Part shown: piece after piece, positions 34,384 through 43,373 of the stretch | Layout of the letters: the number at the start of each line of letters is the position of its first letter | Numbering within the stretch: the first letter of the stretch is position 1 | Assembly (NCBI RefSeq): GCF_022846435.1 | Contig: NZ_AP025627.1 | Coordinates: 2,886,001-2,950,000 of the forward strand | Source of the DNA: Parageobacillus sp. KH3-4 | Lineage (GTDB): Bacteria; Bacillota; Bacilli; Bacillales; Anoxybacillaceae | DNA length: 64,000 nucleotides | Reading direction: 5' to 3' | Position numbers and translations under genes: made by a program | Notes under the pieces: generated by a model | The model's database searches: none | What the model was told of the DNA's origin: nothing | Seen by the model: only the letters and a program-made list of their open reading frames with translations

Positions 34384-35561
34384 TAACGGGTAGAAACTGC
34401 TGGCGTTTCTTTGACATGGGATAAGGCTTGCTCGAAATCGGCGATTAAATCGTCAGTGGCTTCAAGCCCGACGCTGAGGCGCAACAAGCCGTCCGTGATG
34501 CCGCGCCGCTCCCGTTCTTCCTTTGGCATTGCCGCATGCGACATTTTGGCAGGATACGATAAAATCGATTCGACCGCACCTAAGCTGACGGCAAATACAG
34601 GAATGCGGACATGTTTCACAAACGTCCGGACCGCTTCTTCATCGGCAAGGCGGAACGATAACACCGCGCCAAATCCTGATGCTTGATAACGTTGGACCGA
34701 ATGGCCAGGATGGTGCGCAAGCCCCGGATAATACACTTCCTCCACTTTCGGATGGCCAGCTAAATAGCGGGCGATAGCAAACGCCGATTCCGACGACTGC
34801 TTGAGGCGGACGTGCAGCGTTTTTAGCCCGCGCAGCACGAGCCATGCGTCTTGCACGCCCAGCACCGCCCCAAAAGCGTTTTGCAATTTATACAGCTGTT
34901 TAGCCAGTTCCTCGTCTTTGACAACAGCAAGGCCGGCAACGACGTCGCTATGCCCCGCCAAAAATTTCGTCGCGCTATGGAGAACGACATCGACGCCGAG
35001 ATCAAGCGGGCGCTGCAGCGCGGGAGTCATAAACGTATTATCCAAAAACGTTAAACAGCCGTTTGCTTTTGCTAGCTTAACGATGCCGCGAATATCCGTC
35101 ACTTTTAAAAGCGGATTTGATGGCGTTTCGACGTAAATGACTTTTGTGTTCGGGCGGATATGGGATGCCACTTCATGCAAATCGGTCATATCGACAAACG
35201 TATATTCAATGCCAAAGCGGCTCAATACTTCGGTAATCATGCGGTACGTGCCGCCGTAAACGTCTTCTGTCACGAGCACATGATCGCCTTTGGACAGAAG
35301 GAGAAAGGCGGTGGAAATCGCCGCCATTCCGGATGAGAAGGCGAAGCCGCGCACCCCGCCTTCTAACGCTGCGATCGTCTCTTCCAACGCTTCACGCGTC
35401 GGATTACCCGAACGGCTATAATCATATTTGCCGAATGTGTCAAAATCAAATTGATGGAACGTGGAAGCGTGCTGAATCGGCACGCTGACTGCTCCCGTTT
35501 GCGGATCCATTTTCCATTTGTTATGGAGCAGTTTTGTTTGAAAAGAGACGCGTTGTTCCAT
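34383..35561 (-). CDS. metC: Cystathionine beta-lyase MetC (PLP-dependent)
   Basis: This 392-residue Cys/Met-metabolism PLP enzyme shows YDYSRSGNPTREALEETIAAL (about residues 46-66), FSSGMAAISTAFLLL, VYVETPSNPLLKVTDI, and the PLP-lysine motif HSATKFLAGHSDVVAG. Arg and Asn substrate residues are in the usual places. It cleaves cystathionine to homocysteine, pyruvate and ammonia. The gene follows metI by 3 bases on the same transcript, as in B. subtilis (yjcI-yjcJ), which favours MetC over a gamma-lyase. Transcription is controlled by the upstream SAM riboswitch. Confidence 0.9.
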   Translation of the reverse strand: MEQRVSFQTKLLHNKWKMDPQTGAVSVPIQHASTFHQFDFDTFGKYDYSRSGNPTREALEETIAALEGGVRGFAFSSGMAAISTAFLLLSKGDHVLVTEDVYGGTYRMITEVLSRFGIEYTFVDMTDLHEVASHIRPNTKVIYVETPSNPLLKVTDIRGIVKLAKANGCLTFLDNTFMTPALQRPLDLGVDVVLHSATKFLAGHSDVVAGLAVVKDEELAKQLYKLQNAFGAVLGVQDAWLVLRGLKTLHVRLKQSSESAFAIARYLAGHPKVEEVYYPGLAHHPGHSVQRYQASGFGAVLSFRLADEEAVRTFVKHVRIPVFAVSLGAVESILSYPAKMSHAAMPKEERERRGITDGLLRLSVGLEATDDLIADFEQALSHVKETPAVSTR

Positions 35562-35564
35562 CTT

Positions 35565-36668
35565 TTACACCTCCTTCATTTTTTGCAGCGCTTGCGACAA
35601 GTCGGCAATTAAATCTTCGACATGCTCGATGCCGACAGAGAAGCGAAGCAGCCGGTTACAGATGCCATTGGCGATGCGGATTTCTTCCGGAATATCAGCA
35701 TGCGTTTGCGTCGCCGGATACGTAATAAAGCTTTCGACTCCCCCCAAACTTTCGGCGAACGTAATAATGCGCAAGCTTTGCAAAAAACGGTTCACCCATT
35801 TTTCGTCGCGCAAGCGGAACGATAACATGCCTCCTCTTCCCGGATATAACACGTCGGTAATATCTTCATGGGCAGCTAAAAATTCGCTGATGCGTTTCGC
35901 GTTTTCTTCGTGCTGGCGCATGCGGAGCGCCAGCGTCTTCATGCCGCGGATGAGCAGCCATGAATCAAACGGCGAAAGCACGGCGCCAATGGCATTGTGA
36001 TATTCCGCGAGCCGCTGACAAAGCTCCTCCCCCTTCGCAACGACAAGGCCTGCCAGCACATCGTTGTGGCCTCCTAAATATTTTGTCGCGCTATGAATGA
36101 CGATATCGGCCCCTTGCTCGATCGGGCGCTGAAGAACTGGCGTGTAAAACGTGTTGTCAACAATGAGAATCAGCCCGTGTTTTTTCGCAAGCTTCGCCAC
36201 TTCCGCGATATCCGCTTCCTGCATTAACGGGTTCGTCGGCGTCTCTAAAAAAATCGCTTTCGTTTTTTCGGTGATCAAGTTTTCGACCAATCGCATATCG
36301 CGAAAATCTACATATTGAAAAGACAAGCCGTATTTTCGCCAGCCCCGTTCAAATAAACGATATGTCCCTCCATATAAATCGGCGGAAACGAGAAATTCAT
36401 CTCCGCTTTCAAACAGCGCAAGAACCGTCTGAATCGCGGCCATGCCTGAGCTGAACGCGTAGCCTTGATCGCCGCCTTCTAGCTTCGCGATCGCTTCTTC
36501 CACGATTTTCCGCGTTGGATTGCCAGTACGAATATAGTCAAATCCAGTGGATTGGCCAATTCCTTCATGCCGGTACGCGGTCGAAAAGTAGACGGGCGGA
36601 TTGACCGTTCCTGTCACCGTGTCACTGCGGTTCCCGATTTGTGCCAACAGCGTTTCCATTTTCTCCAT
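35565..36668 (-). CDS. metI: Cystathionine gamma-synthase/O-acetylhomoserine thiolyase MetI
   Basis: This 367-residue enzyme of the same PLP fold shows FDYIRTGNPTRKIVEEAIAKL (about residues 43-63), FSSGMAAIQTVLALF, IFLETPTNPLMQEADI and IHSATKYLGGHNDVLAGLV with the PLP lysine. It condenses an activated homoserine ester with cysteine (or sulfide), the entry step of transsulfuration to methionine. Being first in the operon directly behind a SAM riboswitch, and its match to B. subtilis MetI (373 residues), support the assignment. The ATG at 36668 follows GGAGAGAGA. Confidence 0.92.
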   Translation of the reverse strand: MEKMETLLAQIGNRSDTVTGTVNPPVYFSTAYRHEGIGQSTGFDYIRTGNPTRKIVEEAIAKLEGGDQGYAFSSGMAAIQTVLALFESGDEFLVSADLYGGTYRLFERGWRKYGLSFQYVDFRDMRLVENLITEKTKAIFLETPTNPLMQEADIAEVAKLAKKHGLILIVDNTFYTPVLQRPIEQGADIVIHSATKYLGGHNDVLAGLVVAKGEELCQRLAEYHNAIGAVLSPFDSWLLIRGMKTLALRMRQHEENAKRISEFLAAHEDITDVLYPGRGGMLSFRLRDEKWVNRFLQSLRIITFAESLGGVESFITYPATQTHADIPEEIRIANGICNRLLRFSVGIEHVEDLIADLSQALQKMKEV

Positions 36669-36697
36669 TTTTCTCTCTCTCCTTCTTTCGTAAAATA

Positions 36698-36860
36698 AAA
36701 AAAGCCTTCTAAGAAGAAGACTTTTTTATACGTCCATCAGTGCTTCTTCTTATCTGCCGAATTGAAAGATTCAATTCGCTGGATTTAGCACCTGGCCAAT
36801 GGATTGGCTGGTTGCTGAAGTTTCATAGGGCCAGTTCCCTCCACTTCTCTTGATAAGAAT
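36698..36860 (-). promoter_or_regulatory. SAM-I (S-box) riboswitch of metI-metC
   Basis: The minus strand opens with P1 TTCTTATCAAGAGAAGTGGA (36859-36840) and continues with GGGAACTGGCCCTATGAAAC, CAGCAACC and GGTGCTAAATCCAGC. P1 closes at AGATAAGAA (about 36747-36755). A terminator stem with T7 follows at 36727-36698, and its 5' arm overlaps sequence that can pair as antiterminator. SAM binding should stop transcription of the methionine genes. Confidence 0.95.
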
Positions 36861-37076
36861 GCATCTCCATTATTCAATTTTCTAATTATTAAAAAATGTA
36901 CCTCATTCGCCGCGAGTTTTCAAGCATTTTTTTCGTTCCGCTCATTTTTGTTGCATTTTTTTATAAAAAAATCGTTTATTTTTTCAAAAACTGATGCTAG
37001 CGCACTGCGTTTGTTAACATGGTTTAACAAAATATGTTACAATAACAGAAAGAATTTGTTTTTATGGAGGATGCAC

Positions 37077-37805
37077 ATGGCAGCAGCAAAAGGGACAATG
37101 CGCGATTATACAATTTACAGCAACGAACTGAACGAGGAAATAACACTGCTTGCCTATTTGCCCAGCACGTTTTCTCCGTTTCATAAATATTCTCTTTTGA
37201 TCGCGCAAGATGGGAAAGATTATTTTATGTACGGGAAAATGAAAAGCGTCATCGAACAGCTGATGGAAAGCGGCAAGATTGATCGCACCATCGTCGTTGG
37301 CATTCCGTACCGTGATGTCAAAGACCGCTATGAGAAATATCATCCGAATGGAAAGAAAAACAGCCGCTATTTGCGTTTTTTGGCGCACGAGCTCGTGCCG
37401 TTTCTCGATCAAACGTTTCCTACGTACCAAATCGGAAAAGGACGCGCGCTCATCGGCGACTCCCTCGGCGGCACCGTATCGCTAATGGCAGGACTATTGT
37501 ATCCGCATACATTTGGAAAAATCGCGATGCAGTCGCCATATATAGACGAAGGGATCATCGCGAAAATTCAGCAGTTTGCCGGCCCACCATTATTGCAGAT
37601 TTACCATTCGGTAGGCGAAAACGAAACGGCGGTCAAAACGACGGATGGAAACGTGCGCGATTTTATCACGCCAAACCGAAAGGCGAAAGAAGCGTTTTTG
37701 CAAAAAGGTTTTTTATACGAATACCACGAATTTGCCGGCGGCCATGCATGGACGTATTGGCAGCCTGATGTCCCGCTCGCGGTTGAGCGCATCCTTGCTT
37801 TGTAA
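37077..37805 (+). CDS. yjcH: Alpha/beta-hydrolase esterase (YjcH)
   Basis: This protein is 242 residues from the ATG at 37077, behind TGGAGG; the frame is open further upstream but without a site. It belongs to the esterase D/enterochelin-esterase-like group: the nucleophile elbow GDSLGGTVSLMAGL (Ser about residue 125), an upstream LLIAQDGKDYF strand and the His in FAGGHAWTYW near the C-terminus complete the triad. The substrate is unknown. It heads the conserved yjcH-yjcG-yjcF group, 65 bases before yjcG. Confidence 0.85.
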   Translation: MAAAKGTMRDYTIYSNELNEEITLLAYLPSTFSPFHKYSLLIAQDGKDYFMYGKMKSVIEQLMESGKIDRTIVVGIPYRDVKDRYEKYHPNGKKNSRYLRFLAHELVPFLDQTFPTYQIGKGRALIGDSLGGTVSLMAGLLYPHTFGKIAMQSPYIDEGIIAKIQQFAGPPLLQIYHSVGENETAVKTTDGNVRDFITPNRKAKEAFLQKGFLYEYHEFAGGHAWTYWQPDVPLAVERILAL

Positions 37806-37870
37806 GCACTACAACACTTTTCGGAATTTTGTTATAATGAAGTACCAATGATCATAAGGAGGGATTTTTT

Positions 37871-38392
37871 ATGAAATATGGCATTGCTTTATTTCCTTCA
37901 AAGCGAATACAAGACTTTGCCAATTCATATAGAAAGCGCTACGATAGCCATTACGCCCTCATTCCGCCGCATTTAACATTAAAAGAACCTTTTGAAGCCG
38001 ATGACCAGCAAATTCAAAAAATAGTGAAAGAATTGCGCAAAATCGCCGCGGAAACAGACGTCATCCCGTTAAAGGTGACAAAGTTCAGTTCTTTTTACCC
38101 AGCAAGCAATGTCATTTATTTAAAAGTGGAGCCGAACGAAACGTTGCAGCGCCTTTATGAACGGCTTCACAGCGGGATTTTTGCCGGTAAACCGGAATAT
38201 GTATTCGTCCCGCATATCACCATCGGCCGTGATTTGCCAAGCGCTGAATATGCCGATGTGTATGGACAGCTGCGGATGCAAAACGTTCACTTCGAGGAAA
38301 CCGTCGACCGCTTCCATCTTCTTTATCAATTGGAAAACGGCGCATGGACGGTATACGAAACATTTCATCTAGGAGAAAAGGAGCAGGAATAA
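37871..38392 (+). CDS. yjcG: 2H-phosphoesterase superfamily protein YjcG
   Basis: This 173-residue protein contains both histidine motifs of the 2'-5' RNA ligase/2H phosphoesterase fold: HLTLKEPF (about residues 37-44) and HITIGRDL (about 115-122). This fold hydrolyses cyclic phosphodiesters, often in RNA or nucleotide metabolism. YjcG itself has no established substrate. The ATG at 37871 follows AAGGAGGG. Its stop codon lies one base before the GNAT gene start, so the two are co-translated. Confidence 0.92.
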   Translation: MKYGIALFPSKRIQDFANSYRKRYDSHYALIPPHLTLKEPFEADDQQIQKIVKELRKIAAETDVIPLKVTKFSSFYPASNVIYLKVEPNETLQRLYERLHSGIFAGKPEYVFVPHITIGRDLPSAEYADVYGQLRMQNVHFEETVDRFHLLYQLENGAWTVYETFHLGEKEQE

Positions 38393-38393
38393 C

Positions 38394-38828
38394 ATGAACG
38401 TCGCAATCGGGGGAAAAAACGATACGCCTTTATATAAAGATGCATTGCTTGTCCGGCGAATCGTATTTATCGAGGAGCAACATGTTCCAGAAGAAGAAGA
38501 AATCGACGAATTTGAGCAAGAAGCTACACATTTCGTTTTGTACGACGGGGAAAAACCGGTCGGCGCCGGCAGACTTCGCACGATCGATGACGGTGTCGGT
38601 AAAATCGAACGAATTTGCGTTTTGCCGCAATATCGCGGCCGCGGGGCAGGAAAGCAGCTGATGGAAATGATCGAGATGTTTGCGAAAGAACAAGGCATCC
38701 GAAAAGTAAAACTAAATGCGCAAACACATGCAGAGCCGTTTTATCAGAAACTTGGATATCACACCGTTTCCGACGTGTTTATGGATGCTGGAATTCCTCA
38801 TGTAACAATGGTAAAGTCGCTTCTTTAA
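38394..38828 (+). CDS. yjcF: GNAT acetyltransferase YjcF
   Basis: This 144-residue GNAT protein has the acetyl-CoA pyrophosphate loop ICVLPQYRGRGAGKQLMEM (about residues 76-94) and FYQKLGYHTVSDVFMDAGIP near the end. The VRRIVFIEEQHVPEEEE start is typical of the YjcF/ElaA-like group. The acceptor is unknown. It lies directly behind yjcG, an arrangement kept across Bacillaceae. A hairpin (GACCGTA...TACGGTC, 38832-38856) follows the stop and may terminate the operon. Confidence 0.9.
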   Translation: MNVAIGGKNDTPLYKDALLVRRIVFIEEQHVPEEEEIDEFEQEATHFVLYDGEKPVGAGRLRTIDDGVGKIERICVLPQYRGRGAGKQLMEMIEMFAKEQGIRKVKLNAQTHAEPFYQKLGYHTVSDVFMDAGIPHVTMVKSLL

Positions 38829-39351
38829 AGACCGTATCGAACGACGGTACGGTCCACATTTTCCCGCACCCTTGCGCGCTGATCATGGCCATTGCCGCTC
38901 TCTGTTAATCCTCAATGGTTATGTCAATTCCGTCTCTCTGTCCAGTCCATTTGCACGATTTTCGCTGCGGCATATCCTCCTAGGAAACTTTCCATCATAA
39001 GCTGCTCGCTTGCTTTAGGCTTTCGCCGCACAGCCGACGGTCTCTTTCTAGTTATTGTGTAAAATTCCCTCTCCGCCTGGCAAACTTGGGCCACCGGAAA
39101 ATACAATTGCTTTTTGCCTTGGTTTCTTACACCATTTCCGGGATTCAGTCCAGCCGTTATAACTGTCGATATCACGATTGTTGCAACGATTTGATACGAA
39201 AAACGGCAGCGGGCATATGGCACAGCCGTACCCAAAAATGGCGCACATCGGCAATCGAACAAATTCTATATTCCTTTCTCTTTGTTTATTTCACCATCCT
39301 TGAAAGCGAATAAAAAGGGAGCTCCGATTTTTTTCGAAGGCTCCCTTTCGC
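38829..39351. other. Convergent intergenic stretch with a degenerate repeat
   Basis: About 520 bases between yjcF and spoVIF. At 39051-39145 lies the sequence related to 8692-8800. Frames of up to 112 codons on the minus strand lack start signals and recognisable motifs. The right end is the spoVIF terminator. Confidence 0.5.
39308..39350 (-). terminator. Terminator of spoVIF
   Basis: AAAGGGAGC (39314-39322) with GCTCCCTTT (39340-39348); T5 follows on the minus strand. Confidence 0.85.
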
Positions 39352-39606
39352 TTACTTTTTGCCCAACATGTCAGCAATCGTGTTAAAGTCAAGCTGTTTG
39401 CCGCTTTGAACGATTGTTTTGACGATTTGATCTTCCAGCTCTTTTGGCACTTTCCGATTAGCGATTTGCGCGACACGATGAATCACATGGCGCACCGTTT
39501 TTTCATCTTTAAAGTTGGCATTTTGCAAGGAATTTGCTAATTCAAATACATCTCTCATATTGACGCCGGTTTTCTTTTCAATATTTTTGAAAAACTGATT
39601 ATCCAT
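39352..39606 (-). CDS. spoVIF: Stage VI sporulation protein F (SpoVIF/YjcC)
   Basis: This protein is 84 residues from the ATG at 39606 (MDNQFFKNIEKKTGVNM), the family start; a GTG at 39612 nearer the GGGGG site is possible. The sequence matches SpoVIF closely: LANSLQNANFKDEKTVR, KELEDQIV and LDFNTIADML. SpoVIF acts late in the mother cell and is needed for proper spore coat assembly and GerE-controlled coat proteins in B. subtilis. It is a short soluble helical protein. A terminator follows the stop. Confidence 0.93.
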   Translation of the reverse strand: MDNQFFKNIEKKTGVNMRDVFELANSLQNANFKDEKTVRHVIHRVAQIANRKVPKELEDQIVKTIVQSGKQLDFNTIADMLGKK

Positions 39607-39725
39607 TTTCACCAAATCCCCCTTCTCCCCTTATATCGTATGAACGGAAAAACAAAAAGTGCATGCGCCGAAAGAAAAAGTACGAGCCGCCCGTTGAATA
39701 GAACAGCTCGTATCTGTGCGTGATG

Positions 39726-39869
39726 TCAGCCTACAAACGCAGCACCGACAATAATTAATAAAATAAACAGCACGACAATCAACACAAAGCTACTGCCATA
39801 GCCACCGCCATAGCCGTAGCCGCCAAAACCGCCAAAACCTCCAAAGCCGCAACCGCAACCAAAGCCCAT
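39726..39869 (-). CDS. YjcZ-family Gly-rich sporulation peptide
   Basis: This 47-residue peptide has an ATG at 39869 with a GGAGGTG site. The first 26 residues are almost only Gly, Phe, Tyr and Cys ([20 protein letters not shown]). A single hydrophobic helix follows ([20 protein letters not shown]) and two terminal residues. This is the YjcZ/SscA family design, small membrane-anchored proteins made during sporulation. It lies close to spoVIF as in B. subtilis (yjcC-yjcZ neighbourhood). Confidence 0.9.
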   Translation of the reverse strand: MGFGCGCGFGGFGGFGGYGYGGGYGSSFVLIVVLFILLIIVGAAFVG

Positions 39870-39946
39870 CTGGTGCACCTCCTTACGCTTTGTTACTTTA
39901 TCGTATTCATTGCATTTGCAGCTGGTATAGGCATATGTGGAAGATG

Positions 39947-40183
39947 TTATCCGAATAATTGAAACAGCTTCGAAAATTCTTTATCCTTCTTTGCAAACCA
40001 TTTGTTTATATAATCTAAGTTTCCTTGGACATCTTTTAAAAATTGGTTATTTAACTTTTCCATTTCCCGTATTTGTTTATCAAAATCGTTTCCCCACCGT
40101 TCAAACAACTGGATAAACTGTTCATGTCCCTCTTTTTTAGAATTTGCCCACGTTTCCAGCGCTTTTTCCAGCTCCCGGCTCAC
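39947..40183 (-). CDS. Small conserved helical protein of unknown function
   Basis: This 78-residue, highly charged protein is probably two or three helices ([40 protein letters not shown]). It is rich in Lys, Glu and aromatic residues with no signal peptide or membrane segment. The ATG at 40183 is preceded by AGGAGGCG, so it is very likely a real gene. I do not recognise the family. Its position among spore genes suggests, but does not show, a sporulation role. Confidence 0.7.
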   Translation of the reverse strand: MSRELEKALETWANSKKEGHEQFIQLFERWGNDFDKQIREMEKLNNQFLKDVQGNLDYINKWFAKKDKEFSKLFQLFG

Positions 40184-40316
40184 CGTATCGCCTCCTTTCT
40201 TATCATTTTATGTATGCAATTTAGCAGATAACGTGCCAAGGCATATGAATTCTTTTTTTCCTGCAAAATGTGATAAAGTATAAGCGATAACTACTTCGTT
40301 CAAGGAGGAATTTCCG

Positions 40317-40637
40317 TTGAAAGAGCTACAAACAGCAGAACAATTCCAAGAGGCCATTTCCGGAGAAAAACCAGTAATTGTCAAATTTTATACGACATGG
40401 TGCCCAGACTGCGCAAGAATGAATATGTTTATCGATGATATCGTGAACGAATATGCGCAATACGATTGGTTCGAAATAAACCGCGACAATTTCCCAGATC
40501 TTGCTGAAAAATACCAAGTTATGGGCATCCCAAGTTTGCTCGTCTTCCGAAACGGAGAAAAAATTGCCCACCTTCATAGCGCCAACGCGAAAACACCAGA
40601 AGAAGTAAAACAATTTCTGCAGTCATTAACCGCATAA
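40317..40637 (+). CDS. Thioredoxin-like protein (YdbP type)
   Basis: This 106-residue thioredoxin-fold protein has active site FYTTWCPDCARMNMF (Cys-Pro-Asp-Cys near residues 29-32) and the cis-Pro loop MGIPSLLVFRNGEK. The start is a TTG at 40317, 7 bases behind AAGGAGG. Sequence and the CPDC variant match B. subtilis YdbP, a cytosolic thiol-disulfide protein of undefined target. It is divergent from the upstream helical-protein gene and ends in a strong terminator. Confidence 0.9.
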   Translation: MKELQTAEQFQEAISGEKPVIVKFYTTWCPDCARMNMFIDDIVNEYAQYDWFEINRDNFPDLAEKYQVMGIPSLLVFRNGEKIAHLHSANAKTPEEVKQFLQSLTA

Positions 40638-40647
40638 GCTTTTTCAA

Positions 40648-40679
40648 GCAAAAAGCCGCTTCCATAGCGGCTCTTTTCC
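40648..40679 (+). terminator. Terminator of the thioredoxin-like gene
   Basis: AGCCGCT (40654-40660) with AGCGGCT (40665-40671), then TTTT. Confidence 0.85.
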
Positions 40680-40725
40680 ATCAAAAGTTGCAATGGCCAT
40701 CATATGAAAAAACATCGATCCATCA

Positions 40726-40893
40726 TTAATACTCAATCACTTCATCATCTTTTGGCTGGCGTGTGGCATTGTCTCTGCTGTGCATAACGATCGATATTTC
40801 TTCATCCGTCGTATTCGCACTTCGCTGGCGGTCGCTTTTCCGCAATTCGATCGTAATTTCTTCGTCTGTCGTCCGGATTCGCTTTTGTTCCAC
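40726..40893 (-). CDS. Small acidic protein with internal repeat, last gene of the spoVA operon
   Basis: This 55-residue protein starts at a GTG at 40893 with an excellent AAAGGAGG site, 15 bases after the DUF421 gene. It contains a near-duplicate unit, TTDEEITIELRKSDRQRSAN followed by TTDEEISIVMHSRDN, suggesting two equal beta-rich halves. No membrane segment or known family is evident. Its place at the end of the spoVA-2mob-like operon suggests a spore role. Confidence 0.7.
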   Translation of the reverse strand: MEQKRIRTTDEEITIELRKSDRQRSANTTDEEISIVMHSRDNATRQPKDDEVIEY

Positions 40894-40908
40894 CGTTACA
40901 CTCCTCCT

Positions 40909-41769
40909 TTAGTTTTTTAAAAATGGCGCCACTTTTTGCAATAACGCTTGCATTTTTTTCGCATTTGCTTCATATAGCGCTTTTGCCTCTTTTGACTCTG
41001 TCTGCAGAGCAAATAATTCAAAATCCGCTTGCACTTTTTTGATCGCAGCTAACAACAGCTTCTTCTCTTGCGGTTCAGGAATTTGGATTTTATCGTCATA
41101 CAAGTCGAGCGTCAGCTGCCCATAAGAGTCTACTTGGCCTAAAAACACGTTCTCGATCGCTACACCTTGTTTATCCAATTCCTGTTTTAGCCAGCCGCGG
41201 TTTAGTCCCATCGTCGCAAGCGGTTCATCCAAAATCATGCCATCCATAATCACTGTTTGTGGTTCTTTTTCTGACGGTGGGTTTGGAAATACGTCTCCGA
41301 CGGTTAACGGCTGTTTTTCCCGTTTCAACAGCACGTTTAAATCGCCGTTCGGCTCGAGTACCGCAAATTCCACATCTGCTACGCGAAACACGTCTTTTTT
41401 GCGAAGTTGTTCGAGTAATTCGTCAACCGTATATTTTTCCCGTTTTAGATTTTCTTCCAATATTTTCCCATTTTTAATGAAAAGGGTAGAATTTCCCTCC
41501 ACAAAATCACGAAATTTTTTATTTCGCAGTGAGATGCGAGAAGTGAGTACTGGGAACAATGACCAAATTAAAATACTTGTAATTCCTTCCTCCAGACTAA
41601 TGCTCAAATCCATTGACATTGTTCCAGCGATATCGCCGACAGTAATGCCAACGATATACTCAAAAAATGAGAGCTTCGATAGCGGTTTTTTCCCTAGTAT
41701 TCGCGTAATGATAAACAAGCCAATGATGATGGAAACCGAACGAATTCCTACTTCTAACCATACAGGCAT
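40909..41769 (-). CDS. DUF421 (YetF-like) membrane protein with C-terminal DUF1657-like domain
   Basis: This 286-residue protein has three N-terminal membrane helices (about residues 5-25, 33-53 and 58-78, with FFEYIVGITVGDIAGTMS), then the cytosolic DUF421 region (FRVADVEFAVLEPNGDLNVL). The final ~45 residues (VQADFELFALQTESKEAKAL) clearly resemble the stand-alone DUF1657 proteins of this operon (QASFETFALQTENQAAKQLY). YetF-like proteins of spoVA-2mob operons are reported to matter for high spore heat resistance; the mechanism is unknown. It lies 12 bases after a DUF1657 gene. Confidence 0.88.
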   Translation of the reverse strand: MPVWLEVGIRSVSIIIGLFIITRILGKKPLSKLSFFEYIVGITVGDIAGTMSMDLSISLEEGITSILIWSLFPVLTSRISLRNKKFRDFVEGNSTLFIKNGKILEENLKREKYTVDELLEQLRKKDVFRVADVEFAVLEPNGDLNVLLKREKQPLTVGDVFPNPPSEKEPQTVIMDGMILDEPLATMGLNRGWLKQELDKQGVAIENVFLGQVDSYGQLTLDLYDDKIQIPEPQEKKLLLAAIKKVQADFELFALQTESKEAKALYEANAKKMQALLQKVAPFLKN

Positions 41770-41781
41770 CGATCATGCTCC

Positions 41782-41988
41782 TTACTTTCCGTGATATTGT
41801 GGCTCCTCCCATTCCAACTTGCCGATGCGCTTTTTGATATCGGCGATGATTTCTTCGGTCATCATCATCGCCTCATGAAATGTTCGCTGCGCCTTTTCGT
41901 CTTGTGAAATGAGAGCGAGCTCCTGCAGTCCGGCATGAATGCTTTTTAAGCCCGCTAAACTTTGTTTTACCTGCGAAGCAACGGTCAT
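41782..41988 (-). CDS. DUF1657 protein
   Basis: This 68-residue helical protein (MTVASQVKQSLAGLKSIHAG, then ALISQDEKAQRTFHEAMMMT and YHGK end) is homologous to the DUF1657 protein at 44468-44677. The ATG at 41988 follows a GGGAGGAAAAA site, 15 bases after SpoVAE. DUF1657 proteins occur in duplicate in mobile spoVA operons; their role in the spore inner membrane or coat is not known. Confidence 0.9.
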   Translation of the reverse strand: MTVASQVKQSLAGLKSIHAGLQELALISQDEKAQRTFHEAMMMTEEIIADIKKRIGKLEWEEPQYHGK

Positions 41989-42003
41989 TGCGTTTTTCCT
42001 CCC

Positions 42004-42360
42004 TTATCCTTTTGGCCGGAATAATAGTGCGCCGATAAATCCGAATACAATTGCCGCCGAAATACCTGCACTTGTGACTTCAAACATTCCTGTCAGCACT
42101 CCGACGATGCCGTGCTTTTCCGCTTCCTGAAGCGCTCCGTGAACGAGCGAATTCCCAAAGCTTGTAATCGGAATGGTGGCGCCGGCACCGGCAAAATCAA
42201 TGAGCGGTTCGTACAAACCGAAACCGTCTAAAATCGCGCCGGCGACAACGAGCAATGTTAACGTATGTGCCGGCGTCAATTTAAATACGTCCAGCAAGAT
42301 CTGTCCAATAACGCAAATCAGTCCACCGACAACAAACGCCCAAAAAAACATCGCGATCAT
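42004..42360 (-). CDS. spoVAE: Stage V sporulation protein SpoVAE (SpoVAEb type)
   Basis: This 118-residue membrane protein with about four helices ([40 protein letters not shown] and [15 protein letters not shown]) is the SpoVAEb form. Together with SpoVAC it forms the dipicolinic-acid channel of the spore inner membrane. Its start overlaps the SpoVAD stop by four bases (ATGA). SpoVAC in this operon has the same FGN-V/A-H core, showing common ancestry of the two subunits. Confidence 0.93.
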   Translation of the reverse strand: MIAMFFWAFVVGGLICVIGQILLDVFKLTPAHTLTLLVVAGAILDGFGLYEPLIDFAGAGATIPITSFGNSLVHGALQEAEKHGIVGVLTGMFEVTSAGISAAIVFGFIGALLFRPKG

Positions 42361-43373
42361 GATCCATCACCTCCATACTCAATCGCCACCGCATGAGCAA
42401 TGCAAGGAATCGTTTCATTTTGCTGGAACGACAGCGGCGATAAAAGGGCGCCAGTCGCAACCGCAAGAATTCTTTTCAACTCCCCCCGCTTCATTCGGTT
42501 TAACAAATGCCCATAGACAACAATAGCCGAACAGCCAGCGCCACTTGCGCCGGATAATACGGGCTGGCCCTCCCGGTAAATAATCAACCCGCAGTCTTGA
42601 TAGCGCTCTTCCTCTATATTCATTCCGTGCTGGCGCAGTAAATCGAGCGATATTTCCCGCCCGATCTTCCCTAAATCGCCGGTGACGATTAAGTCATAAT
42701 AAGAGGCATCAATTTGCATATCGCGCAAATGCGCTTCGATCGTATCCACCGCCGCCGGCGCCATCGCCCCTCCCATGTTGAACGGATCGCTCAATCCCAT
42801 ATCGACAACCCTGCCGATCGTCGCCGACGTGACGCGCGGCCCATCACCATAAGAGCTAATGAGGGCCACTCCCGCCCCCGTTACCGTCCATTGGGCGGTT
42901 GGAGGCTTTTGTCCCCCATATTCCGTTGGATAACGGAATTGCTTCTCCACCGCCGCGTTATGGCTCGCCGCCCCAGTCAATATATAGTCTGCCCCGCCGT
43001 AATTCACAATAAAAGCGCTTAATGCCAAACCTTCCATCGAGGTGGAACAGGCGCCAAATATCCCTAAATATGGGGCGCCGATCGTTCGTGCCGCAAAGTT
43101 TGTCGGCGTCATTTGGTTAATCAAATCACCTGCAATGATCAATTGTACTTTTTCTTTCGCTATTCCGGCTTTTTCCATCGCTTTGAACATCGCTTCTTCC
43201 AGCAGCACTTTGTGTGCTTTTTCATATGATTGCTCACCGAGCCACAAATCCTCGTGAAGCAAATCGAAATCGTCGGCGATGCAGCCGTTTGCTTCGAACG
43301 GCCCCCCGACAGTCGCAGTTGCCAGAATGGACGGTTTGTTCTCAAACACCCACGTCCGATGTCCCTTTAACAT
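42357..43373 (-). CDS. spoVAD: Stage V sporulation protein SpoVAD
   Basis: This 338-residue thiolase-fold protein ([20 protein letters not shown] start; [54 protein letters not shown]) binds dipicolinic acid and is required for its uptake into the forespore. The Cys-Ser-Thr-Ser site remains although SpoVAD is not an active thiolase. The ATG at 43373 overlaps the SpoVAC stop (TAATG) behind a G6 site. Confidence 0.95.
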   Translation of the reverse strand: MLKGHRTWVFENKPSILATATVGGPFEANGCIADDFDLLHEDLWLGEQSYEKAHKVLLEEAMFKAMEKAGIAKEKVQLIIAGDLINQMTPTNFAARTIGAPYLGIFGACSTSMEGLALSAFIVNYGGADYILTGAASHNAAVEKQFRYPTEYGGQKPPTAQWTVTGAGVALISSYGDGPRVTSATIGRVVDMGLSDPFNMGGAMAPAAVDTIEAHLRDMQIDASYYDLIVTGDLGKIGREISLDLLRQHGMNIEEERYQDCGLIIYREGQPVLSGASGAGCSAIVVYGHLLNRMKRGELKRILAVATGALLSPLSFQQNETIPCIAHAVAIEYGGDGS

